NCBI GenBank assembly: GCA_019925795.1 | Contig: CM034312.1 | Coordinates: forward strand, 28,299,914-28,363,913 | Origin: Dendrobium chrysotoxum | Taxonomy: Eukaryota > Streptophyta > Magnoliopsida > Asparagales > Orchidaceae | Direction of reading: 5' to 3' | DNA: 64,000 bases | In this document: one piece after another, positions 12,303 to 22,926 of the stretch | How the letters are laid out: each line of letters starts with the position of its first letter | Position numbering within the stretch: position 1 is the stretch's first letter | Program-made: the position numbers and the translations under genes | The notes under the pieces: generated by a model | The model's input: only the letters and a program-made list of their open reading frames with translations | What the model was told of the DNA's origin: nothing | Databases searched by the model: none

Positions 12303-14002
12303 TGTAGTTGATTTGATTATTTGAGATTTGAAAAGAGGAGGTTTGAATTAGAACTTTGAATTCTAATTTAAAAATAAATTTATATTTTATCATGTATATT
12401 AAATTATAAGAACTATAATTTGGTATATGATGATAAAATATATAGAATAACTTTGATTTGAAGAAAGTTTAAATTTTTGCTATATATGTCTAACTATAAG
12501 AGAACATTATAGAAAATATATAACAACGATAACATGGATTTGATTTGAATGGATTTTGAAAAGGAATTTGAATTTTTGAGAGTTGAAAGATTTTCCTTAA
12601 ATATTGAAACTCAATAAGTTGAATTTGATTTCAACTTGTTGTTCACAAATTTAAAGGAAAATCAGGAGGTTTTGACTCAGCTCTCTTACCCCACTAACTG
12701 ATCTACGGGTAAGATGCCAGAGATTCGATTTAATAGAAAGATTGAATTTTAAGATTGAATTTGAGAGTAATTGAGTTTACATCGTACATGTTATACCCAA
12801 AGAGAGTGTTGTAGTAATACATAAGATAATAAAAATTAAATTTGATTCAAAAGAAAGAGATTCAAAATGAAAATCAGGTAACATTTCTCCTTATTTTTGA
12901 AACTCAATATGTTGAATTTATATTCAACGTAAAGGTTTACAAATTTTGGGAGGATGATTTCAAGAAGTCAACTCAATTCTTTCACCCTAATGAATTGTTT
13001 AGGATTAAAATGTTGAAGACTGACTTTGCCAAAAAAATCAAGATTTTAATTTAAGTTTAAAGAGGATGATTAAAGTTGAAGAGATTTGAAAATTCAAAAT
13101 TTCGACAGCATCTCCCCTTATTTTTGAAACTCAAGGTGTTGAATTCACATTCAACATAAAGGTTTACAACTATTTAGGAGAGATTCTAAAAAAATGACTC
13201 AACTCTTTCATTCCGATGAGCAGTTCGAGGATGAAATGTTAAAGATCAAATTTACCGAAAGGATTGAAGATGCATTACATATATTAAACTACAAGGGATG
13301 TTATAGGAAACATATGGCAATGAGGATTAAAGTCAAATGATTTTTGAAAAGATATTTAAAAATTTGAAAATCTGCCAGCATCTCCCCTTATTTTTGAAAC
13401 TCAAGGTGTTAAACTCATGTTCAACATAAAGGTTTACAACTTTTTGATGAGGAGATTCTGAGAAGTTGACCCGACTCTTTCTTCCCAATGAACGATTTGG
13501 GAGTGAAATATCGAAGGCAGACTTTGCCAGGAGGATTCAAGCTTTAGATTTGAAAAGGTTACTTATATTTAATCACACATACTAAATTATAAGGATTATA
13601 ATTACGTATGTAATGATATAATATAAGGATTGATTGGGATTTATAAAAAGATCAGATTTTGCTAAAGACTTGAAATTGTGATTTTAAATTTGAAGTATTT
13701 TCTGTAAATCGTGAAACTTAACATGCTTGATAATTATTTGAGCATGCGAGTTTGTAACACTTACAGGAGCATTTTGAAAGAATCTTGGCTTGACTCTTTT
13801 GCTCTACCAATGAACTTAGAGGCAAAATGTCAAAGCTTGACCTCGACAAAGGTTTCCTACACTCACCACTCTTTTTGACATGTCTTATTGAGTTGGCCAC
13901 TTTCACCCAAGGGAGAAATGGGTAGAGGGACCGATAGAAGAAAGGTAGTTAAAACTATTGATTTAATAAAATTTGTATCACCATTAAAGATGGAGAGAGA
14001 GA
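12303..14002 (-). repeat. Gypsy leader with degenerate ~230-315 bp tandem repeats
   Basis: This non-coding leader lies between the PBS and the first ATG of the Gypsy body. Units carrying ccttatttttgaaactcaa, then a ttcaacataaaggtttacaa block, then a ctttcaccctaatgaa-type block recur with the gaaact core at 12606, 12899, 13126, 13396 and 13712. Units differ in length. The small ORFs here are shadows of the repeat. Confidence 0.7.
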
Positions 14003-14024
14003 CTATTCCCCAACGGAGTCGCCA
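14003..14024 (-). other. Primer binding site of the Gypsy element
   Basis: On the minus strand the sequence reads tggcgactccgttggggaat, followed by agtctctctc. From memory, this is the PBS type reported for Tat/Ogre elements (tRNA-Arg). It lies between the LTR (14034 onward) and the leader, which fixes the minus orientation of this element. Confidence 0.65.
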
Positions 14025-14033
14025 TTTTTTATT

Positions 14034-16117
14034 TGATTGAAAAATATGTGGTTTGATAAAATCTAATTTTCTTTAGGAAAATTTAATTTCTAAAATTTTA
14101 ATTTCAAAATCAAACACTTATTATGAATGATATATCACCTCAAAAGGTGAACATATCGTTCCCTAATAGGTTCATATTATAAAACTTTGAATTTATCCCG
14201 ATTATCATAGTCAAACTCAAGGAAAGATAATATATGATCCCAAAGAATCAAAATAATGTTTAATCAAATGTTTAACTACAATGATTTAAATAAGAGATCA
14301 TTAATTTCATGATTAAAATTATGATAATAGTATGATATATCTTGTTAAAGAAAGAGGATATCATCTATTATTGATCATTTAAAAATGATGATAATGATCG
14401 TTGATTTTTAATCTTCCCAAAGGAAGTTAATTAAGATTTTGAAAATTTGATTTTGAAAATTCAATCTGGGTTTCTAAATCTCCTATGAACGCAAGTCCTC
14501 ATAGTTAATTACATCATAGGGAAATCAAAGTTTCTTACGAATACTCTCGATTAAAATAGCGATAAAAATTTTATTTAAGGATTTCAAAGATTGATGTCAA
14601 AGGAGGTAAGAATTGGAAATTTGATAGGGATTGGATAAAATTTGAACACTTATTTTCAGAGTCAAAAGAGGAAGGGTAGGAAGTGTGTTGAGATTCTGAA
14701 TCACTTTAAAAACACCCCAGCCAATCCTAAGTGTTAGGCTTGAATTTGATTGAAAGAGATATTTAAGTTTTAATGATTGATTTTATTAAAAAATTAGGAT
14801 TTAATTCCATAGTTTGAGGTCTTGTAGCCTGAGCTTGCCTCAGAACCTAAGTCTAAATTAGGTACTAAAAATCAGCGACCCAAAACATATCTAAGACAAT
14901 GTAAACCTGAACTTAACCCAGCCTGGATTAAGGAGCCAGCTAAACTACCTAGGTGCTTTAAAACTATGTGTTTAATCACTTATGAAAGAGTGGGTAGGGA
15001 TGTTGTATTAAGTTAAGTTTAAGGAATTGGGGTTGACATCTAGAGCAGATCCTTATTGACCCCTTAATATATGTTGGGTATTCGATGCTTAAGTAAATGC
15101 AATCAAAGTTTTAGACACTTTTAAATTAGTTTCTAATATGATGCATGCTAGTTGACTCGATTAAATGCTTAAATCAAAATAAAGCAATTTTAAAATTAGG
15201 CTTAAAAAATAAATTTTATTCTAAAAGAATGTATATATTCCCCATGATAGATCTGCACCCTCATAGGCCAGGTGGTCTGCCAGAACCCGAGGGTGAGGAG
15301 GTGCCTAATAAATGATAAGAAAATGCAGCAATTATGCAATGAGAACTCCCGGTGGTCTCGGGCTTACTTCTTAAAATGTTAAATTTCTATGTGAGCTTAA
15401 ATCTTTTAATTTTGTTTATATAGAGAAAAAAAATTATTCATACCCTCACGAGCCTTCGATTGGGTTCCAGGTTAGATCAAAATTTGACATGCAAGAGTGC
15501 CAAAAAATTAAGAAAAGCAGGCAAATCCTAATATCACAATCAACATCAAATAATTAATATTAATAAATAAATCAATTAAAGTTTAGTGTCCATAGGCAAA
15601 TGCCTTTTAATATTACAACCCAAGGTCTTCAGAAAGTAAAGTGGCCGGGTACCACTAACTTCAACCCGGATTCTACTCCTAAGACTCAAGTGACTTTGAG
15701 AATTGGGATTCTTCTCGTTATCCACTTCTTCATCCTTCTGCAGGGCTCATTGAATCATCGAGTCCAGATATCTAAGTGAAAAGAAACTCCCCTTTGAAAG
15801 GAGTGTTATCTTTTCTCCTTTGATACTCAAAGTATCATGACTTAGGTTTCCAAATGGAGGAGGACTCTCCCCTGAGGGATGTCCTCTCCTCTTTGGAATC
15901 TAAGTAGGATATGTGTATATCCCATCTCAAATCACTTTATAATTTATAACTCAGCTCAAATTAAATTACATTAATCAAAATTAAAAATCTTGACTCAAGT
16001 ATAATCTATAGGGTTATCCTAATAAATCAGCAGTTAATTTAATATTTCAAGCAGTTATAATTGATCTCAAGTAGTTAATAATTAAAAAATATTTAAATTC
16101 ACATCCACAATTGGCCA
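14034..16117 (-). mobile_element. Gypsy LTR, PBS-proximal segment (part 1)
   Basis: The segment is non-coding and AT-rich. It aligns in the same orientation with the left part of the solo LTR at 41666-43370: for example agttaattacatcatagg (14510) against agttaattacatcttcg (42000), and the gtggc..gg..cca..attct blocks at 15640 and 42860. The LTR edge is either tgattg (14034) or tgtggt (14047). The insertion of the Copia element duplicated ggcca at 16113-16117, and the LTR resumes at 28049. Confidence 0.65.
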
Positions 16118-16385
16118 TGTTGCAAATCTGGCTTTAAGGATTATAGTTTTGATGATAATAAATATTTATGTGTTCTACTTTTGATTGGCTAACATTTCAA
16201 GTACAAAAGATCAAATGTAATTTAAGCCAACTCAAGATTGGGTCCGCGTATGTTTAAATATAATTTTTCCCTTTCTTGAGTCAAATGTAATGTAATTGAT
16301 CCCCTAGCTAAGTAACCTTGCACACACAGACACTCAGGGGAAATGTTTTAGTGAATTAGAGCTTCTATTTTCAATTTTTGTTCAT

Positions 16386-17188
16386 ATCGTCCTAGACGAT
16401 ATTCATATCATCCTAGATGATCCAATGAAAACAGAAACCCTAATTAGGGTGACCATGTTAAGTCAGTTTGATTAAGTAAATTATCCTGGATAATACACCC
16501 ATCATACAGGATGATAGACTCAAATCAGAAATTCTCAGCCGCCAGATTAAGTTAGGCAAGTTTTTATTTTTAGAGTTTTGGTCTGATCATCCCGGATGAT
16601 TCATGTATCGTCCTGGATGATCCCTTATAATCTTGCCTAAATTAGTCTGGTGATTAAGGAAAGCAATTAAAGTTTGATTGATATGATCATATCATCCTAG
16701 ACGATCGTAATATCATACAGGATGATACATGCAAAATCCTGACCATCCAGAGCATTTCACCTGGATGAACCAAACTATCATCTGGATGATATGCCCGAGT
16801 TTGAACTAATCGTACAAGACGATATATATATATCGTCCTAGACGATCAAGTCATTTTCAATCGTACAGAACATTTTGTGCTGGCCGATCTGAACTATGTG
16901 CAGGATGATTTTTGGTGTTTTAAACTAATTATACAGGATGATAGCAATATCATCCTGGATGATCCAGTCATTTTAAGATTGTCTAGCATAAGTTTCCCTG
17001 GATGATCCAAACTATCTTCTGGATGAAATTCTTGATTTATACTAATCGTCCTAGATGATCGCAGAATCGTACGGGATGATCTGAACAAATTTTATCTTCT
17101 AATCATCTAGAGAAATCAGATCGTTGAGGCTGAAATATGAGATTTTACATTGATCGTACAGGATGATCCATCGATCGTCCTGGATGAT
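16386..17188 (+). promoter_or_regulatory. Paired-palindrome array upstream of the LTR TATA box
   Basis: Eight pairs of 15-bp imperfect palindromes (for example atcgtcctagacgat and atcatcctagatgat) start at 16386, 16480, 16586, 16691, 16809, 16928, 17045 and 17153. Seven pairs have members exactly 21 bp apart (15 bp plus a 6-bp spacer); the fifth is 23 bp, where an at-repeat has lengthened the spacer. Pairs recur every 94-119 bp. A promoter-proximal protein-binding role is inferred from the position before the TATA-like box. Confidence 0.7.
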
Positions 17189-17231
17189 ATTTGTCGACCA
17201 GTTGAGATTTAGGGAAATTTTTGAGCCCTCC

Positions 17232-17239
17232 TATTTAAG
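17232..17239 (+). promoter_or_regulatory. TATA-like box of the 5' LTR
   Basis: tatttaag follows the palindrome array and precedes a CT-rich leader. The same context is present in the LTRs at 1220-1227 and 27277-27284. The transcript start would lie about 30 bp downstream; this is not demonstrated. Confidence 0.55.
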
Positions 17240-18002
17240 ATCTTTTTCTTCCAACAAAAAAGATCTATTGTCACCTTCCTTCCTAGAGAAAACTTTATGA
17301 GAGAGAGAGAGCTTGGGAGAGTGAGAGAGGATCTTGTGAGGGGGAGTTTATGCGGTGTTCACAAAGGTTACTCCAAGCAAGGATCTGAGTCGTCTTCTCT
17401 AGTTGTCGTCTCTTGTCTTATCGGAGTTTCTACGGAAGGATCGTTCGTAATAAGATCCAGGTTCTCTGCCTGCTTCAGGAGGAAGTAAAAGGAGTTTGGT
17501 TTCTCTGCCTACTTCAGGAGGAAGAGAAAGGAGTTCAGGTTCTCTACCTGCTTCAGGAGGAAGCGAAAGGAGTTCAGGTTTTCTACCTCACCGGGTTGGA
17601 GGAAAAGAGTTTTTGTACAGGCTTCTCTGCCTTATTGTGGGACCAGAAGGAAAGTGACTTGGTGTTAGTGCAATACCCGGAGGGGAGGCTCCGAGGAGTG
17701 GACGTAGGTCAAGTTGACCAAACCACTATAAAATCTGGTGTGTTCTTTCTGATTGTCTTTCGCATTTATTTTTCTGTTGATGATTAACTGATTGTGATTA
17801 TTACTCTGTTATTATTGACTATCTGCAAATCATCGTAAAGCTGTAATTGTTTAAAACATTCAAAAATATTTTTCTAAATCATTTTTGTTAATGAATTTTT
17901 TAAAATAACCAATTCACCCCCCCCCTCTTAGTTAGCCTCGGGACTAGTTCACAAGGGCTTAACATCCCTATCAAACTTTTAAGTGGTATCAGAGCACTTT
18001 CA

Positions 18003-18017
18003 AGTGGTATCAGAGCA
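18003..18017 (+). other. Primer binding site (initiator tRNA-Met type)
   Basis: agtggtatcagagca follows the 5' LTR directly. tggtatcagagc is the standard PBS of plant Copia elements. A second copy lies 21 bp upstream inside the LTR (17982-17996). Confidence 0.9.
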
Positions 18018-18057
18018 GAATTCAAAAATTAACTTTAAAAACTTTGGAATTTGATCC

Positions 18058-19575
18058 ATGGCTAACTTTGGTAATCGTAATACTGTAGAAGGTTATTTAA
18101 TTACATGACCACCATTGTTTGATAACATACCTTTTGATTTTTGAAAAACTTACATGTCCACTTTTCTTCAATCTATAGATTATCGCATGTTGATGCTTGT
18201 TAAAGATGGCTATGAAGCACCGTTTAGACTTATTAATGGCATTAAAACTAAACTTCCTTTTACTGAATGGACATTTGATGATCATGATCTAGCACAACTA
18301 AATGCAAAATGTTTGAACTATTTTTTTTGTGCTTTAAAATATGAAGATTACATGCGTGTCTCTACTTACACTACTGGTAAAAAAATCTAGGATAGACTAT
18401 GCATTAATTATGAAGGTATATCTGAAGTTAAGCAATCTAGATTAAACATCTTGCTTCACAACTATAAACTCTTTCGCATGAAACCTAGTGAATCAATTTC
18501 TAAAATATATACTAGGTTTACTCAAATTGTCACTTCCCTGCTTGCCTTAGGAATAGAGCTTACTAATTATGAGAAAGTTAACAAGATTTTGAGATGTTTG
18601 CCTTCTTCATATGATGCCAAGATAACTGTGATCACTAAATCTAAGGATTTGAATGCCTATTCTATTGATAACTTACTTGGATCACTCATTGCTTACGAGT
18701 AAGGGGTGAACCAAAGATAGCTTGATGTAGGTGAGAAGAAGAAAGAGAAAAATGTGGCATTGAAGGCCAACGATACTGACACTGATTCTTTCGGGTCTGA
18801 TAACGATGAAGTTGCCTTAATCACTAGGCAATTCAAAAGCTTTCTAATGAAGAAACATAAAAATTTTCAAAAGTGGAACAAAGGTAAGAGCAGTAAAAAT
18901 TTTAAAAGCTCTTCTGATACAGTTTGTTTTGAATGCAGGAAGCCTGGACATATAAAAGTTGATTATTCGACACTTAAAGTTCACCCAAGCAAGGAGAAGG
19001 GTGAAGAGAAACCCAAATTTAAGAAGGATAAGAAGATGATCCAAAAGGCTTTCTAGGCAGTTTCTACATCTGACTCCTCTGAGACTGAAGCTGAAGAGGA
19101 AGTTACAAACTTATGTCTGATGGCTGGTGAGTAGCTTTGTCAGTCTGACCAAGAAGAGGTATGTGAACTGACCTACGATCAATTGTTTGATATTTCTAAA
19201 AAAATCCTTTCATCATATAGGAAGCTTAAGAAAACTCATGCTAGCCTAAAATTAGAATTTCTGAATTTATAAAAAGAGCATGAAATTTTAATTAAAGATC
19301 ATTCTATACTTGATAGCAATCACATGTCTTTAATTGATGAATTTAATGAGTTGAATAAAAAGTATTCTGATTTGATTACTGAGCATGATTCATTAAAAGC
19401 TTCACATGTTGAAATAGAAGCTACATTTAAGAAATTAGAATCTCAAGCATCTGATTTAGATAATGCTGAGCATTATTTAAAATTTAAAATTACAAGTCTT
19501 AAGAAAGAAAATGAATTTCTAAATGTAAAAATCAGTGCATATGAGAAAAATGAAATACCTCCCACTTTTGCATAA
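18058..19575 (+). pseudogene. Copia gag (nucleocapsid-like), broken
   Basis: The ATG at 18058 lies 40 bp after the PBS and opens a single frame. It carries a gag core (about residues 30-220, FRMKPSESISKIYTRF, LRCLPSSYDAK) of the UBN2 type, then a zinc knuckle at 18931-18972 (CFECRKPGHIKVDY) whose fourth ligand Cys reads Tyr. A long coiled coil covers 19140-19575 (MSLIDEFNELNKKYSDL). A second knuckle-like motif just downstream (19696-19737, CFSCSMLGYISHTC) has Tyr where His is expected. In-frame stops occur early (18106, 18151), at 18388, 18700, 19054 and further on. Several sit where Trp or Gln is expected, which points to C-to-T or G-to-A decay. Gag would form the particle around the element RNA. 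Confidence 0.85.
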
Positions 19576-19907
19576 TTTTATGTACCTCCATCATGTGAAA
19601 AATCACTTTCAAAATCATCAAAGCATGTTTCATTCGAACCTAGGAGGAGGCACTATCACCCATGTAGATTAGTTAACCCTTTTCCTGGTGTTAGATGTTT
19701 TTCTTGTAGCATGTTAGGATACATCTCCCACACATGCACTGTTCACCATAGTACACATTGGGTATAGAGGCCCAAAGTGCATGTTCCATAGCATAGCACA
19801 CATGCATTGCATTCTTATTTTCATAAGGAATCCAAACCTGTTTGGGTTCCTAAATCTGACATTTGATGATTTTGTAGGAGTGCTCTCACAAAAGTCCTCA
19901 TGAGAGC

Positions 19908-22900
19908 ATGTGGTACTTGGACAGTGAATGTTCAAGACAAATGACGGGAGATCCAAATCAGTTCATTTCACTGGAGACTAGAGCTAGAGGTAAGGTTACA
20001 CTTGGAGACAACACCACCAGGAGGGTGGTAGGAGAAGGTATAATTGGTAATTCACAAAATTTCATTATTGATAATGTTTTGCTTGTAGATGGACTGAAAC
20101 ATAATCTACTAAGCATCAGCTAGCTAAGTGATAAAGGATTCAGTATAAAGTTCCTGCCTACTTGCTGCATTATAAGCTTAAATGACAAAATTATTTTATA
20201 GGGAAAAAGGGTTAACAATGTTTACATGCTGGATTTAAACTATTTTAAAGCTGCTATTGCTATTTGCTTAAAAATTGCTGCTGATGAGTCGTGGCTATGA
20301 TATAGGAGGTTATGTCATGCCAGTATAAAAACCCTTAGAAGAGTCACCCAAAAAGACTTAGTTAGAGGTGTCCCCAAGCTTAAGTTCACTAAGGATCACC
20401 TGTGTGATGCCTATCAATTAGGGAAGCAAGTCCAATCCTCTTTCCACTTAATTAAGGACATCAACGCCTCTAGACCTTTAGAAGTCCTTCACATGGATTT
20501 ACTTGGACCCATTAACACTGCCAGCTTAGGGGGGGGAGAGTCTATGGGTTTGTGATTATTGATGATTACACGAGGTTCATTTGGATTAGATTTCTGTCAC
20601 ATAAATTTGAGTCCTTTGATGAATTTAAATCTTTCTCCACTTAGATTCAGAAGAAGTTAGGATGTGAGATTATTACCATCCATAGTAATTATGGTGGGGA
20701 GTTTAAAAATGAGAGATTTAGAACCTAGCGTGAGGATTAAGGGATTAGCTATAACTTTTCAGCTCCTAGGACCCCTCAGCAGAACGGGGTAGCTGAAAGA
20801 AAGAACAGAATCTTGGTGGATGTCGCTAGAGCCATGCTTGCTGAGTATTCACTTCCAAAATACTTTTGGTCTGAAGCGGTAAATACTACCTGTTATGTGC
20901 TGAATAGGGTGAATGTTAGATCCAATCTGAATAAGACACCTTATGAGATTATTAAGGGTAGAAATCCAAACCTGTCCCACCTCTATGTCTTTGGCTGTAA
21001 GATTTTTATTCTGAATAATGGAAAATCATCCTTAGGAAAATTTCACCCCAAATCAGATGAAGGAGTGTTCTTAGGCTATTCTAATTTGGGGAAATCCTTT
21101 AGGGTGTTTAATAAGAGGACTTTGGTGGTGGAAGAGACAACTCATGTGGTGTTTGATGAATCTGATCCTAAGGAGTCGTGAGTTGAGGAAGAAGAAGTGG
21201 TAGGAGAGATTACCCAGGGAGTTGAAAATGCAAATCTGGAGAAAAGGGTAGAACCTAAAAACACGTTGCCTAGAGATTAGAGATATTCTTCGAGTCATCA
21301 TAAAGAACTGATCTTAGGAGACCCTTCTAAAGGTGTTAGAACTAGGCATGGACTTAGGAAGGAAGTAAACCATTCTGCCTTTATCTCAATGATTGAACCC
21401 ACCAACATCAATCAAGCCCTTTCTGATGAATTTTGAATCTTAGCTATGCAAGAGGAATTGAATCAGTTTGTAAGAATGATGTTTGGGAGTTAGTAGAAAG
21501 ACTTAAGAATCAAAGTATAGTGGGAACCAAATGGGTCTTTAAGAATAAGATGAATGATTCTGGTGTGGTGGATAGGAATAAGGTAAGATTGGTGGCTAAG
21601 GGGTACAATCAAATAGAAGGGATTGATTTTGACGAGACCTTTGCCCCTGTAGCTAGATTGGAAGCCATTAAAGTGCTACTAGACTTTGCCTATTATAAGG
21701 GATTTAAGCTTTTCGAAATGGATGTCAAGAGTGCCTTTTTAAATGGGGTAATAAAGGAAGATGTCTTTGTAGAGCAACCCCCAGGTTTTTAGAGTTTCCA
21801 ATATCCTAACCATGTTTACAAATTAAAAAAGGCCTTATATGGATTGAAACAGGCACCTATAGTTTGGTATGAGAGGCTTAGCACATTCTTATTACAAAGA
21901 GAGTTTGTTAAGGGGAGCATAGACACCACCCTTTTTCTTAGAAAAATAGGAGATGATTTACTCATTGTCCAGATCTATGGTGATGATATACTTTTTGGAT
22001 CTTCTGATAATAACTTATGTGATGATTTTTCTAAATAAATGAGTTAGGAGTTTGAGATGAGTATGATAAGAAATTTGTCCTATTTTTTGGGGTTTAGCAT
22101 AAGGCAGATGGATGATAGAACCTTTCTGAATTAATTAAAATACACTAAGGACATTTTGAAGAAATATGAAATGGACAAAGTCAAGCTAATCAACACTCTC
22201 ATGAGTTCATCTGTTCAGTTAGATAAGGATTCAAATGGAAAATTTGTTGATCAGAAGAAGAATAGAGGAATTATAGGATCACTACTTTACCTGACTATTA
22301 GCCGATTTGATATCATATTTAGTGTTTGTCTTTATGCTAGGTTTCAAGCTGATCCTAAAGAATCCCACCTTACTGCTGTTAAAAGAATTATTAGATATCT
22401 CTTAGGGACTCCTAACTTAGGAATCCGATATCCCAGGCACAGCACTTCTTTTGAGATTATTAGATATTTTGATTCTGATTTTGCAGGATGTAGGGTGGAT
22501 AGAAAGAGCACTTCTGGAACTTGCCAATTTATAAGACAATTTTTAGTCTCCTGGTCTAGTAGAAAATAGAACTCAGTTGCACTTTCCACTACTGAAGCTG
22601 AGTTCGTTGCCTTAGAAAGTTGTGTGGCCCAAGTCCTTTGGTTGAAGCAACAAGTTTTGGATTTAGGATTACCTGTTAGCACAATTTCAGTTCTATGTGA
22701 CAACACTAGTACCATCTACATCTCTAAGAATCCTATCCAATATTATAGAACCAAATACATTGACATAAGGCATCACTTTATTAGGGATCATGTTACAAAA
22801 GGGGACATTGAGATACACCATGTAGCAACTGAAAACCAACTGGCTGGCATCTTCACTAAACTACTGGCCTTTAACTCATTCAGTATTTTGAGGACCAGAT

Positions 22901-22926
22901 TGGGTGTGAATGACATAAATGTATGA
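19908..22926 (+). pseudogene. Copia pol: protease, integrase, reverse transcriptase, RNase H (broken)
   Basis: Domain order PR-IN-RT-RH is that of Copia. Protease: WYLDSECSRQMTGD at 19911, with Glu in place of the active-site Gly (19926-19928). Integrase: zinc-binding region near 20300-20430 with one Cys replaced by Tyr (CDAYQLGKQ); the first acidic residue is kept (20496), the second reads Asn (20697-20699), and Glu is kept (20795, GVAERKN). A frameshift lies in a G-run at 20528-20537. Reverse transcriptase: FEMDVKSAFLNG (21712) and the catalytic box IYGDDILFGS (21973). RNase H: STTEAEFVALESC, and HHVATENQLAGIFTKLL near the end. Stops are scattered throughout, so no full polyprotein is possible. 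The enzymes would copy RNA to DNA and integrate it. Confidence 0.92.

Larger units (their letters stand above)
16118..18002 (+). repeat. 5' LTR of the complete Copia element
   Basis: It starts tgttgcaaatctgg and ends agcactttca, 1885 bp. It contains eight paired-palindrome blocks (16386-17190), a TATA-like tatttaag at 17232-17239, a GA-rich leader, three full copies of a 39-bp minisatellite (17458-17574), a block gtcaagttgaccaaaccac shared by all family LTRs, and a poly-C stretch near 17920. The last 21 bp repeat the primer-binding motif that follows the LTR. Confidence 0.93.

Noticed and set aside
16386..17188. Regularly spaced repeats resembling a CRISPR array
   Set aside because: The repeats are palindromic pairs with variable linkers inside a plant LTR, shared with two other LTRs; no cas genes and the context is a plant retrotransposon.
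17297..17787. ORFs in the LTR leader (also 1373-1588 and 27208-27881) as genes
   Set aside because: They arise from the 39-bp minisatellite and GA-rich leader within LTRs and lack any recognised domain; noted only as a curiosity.
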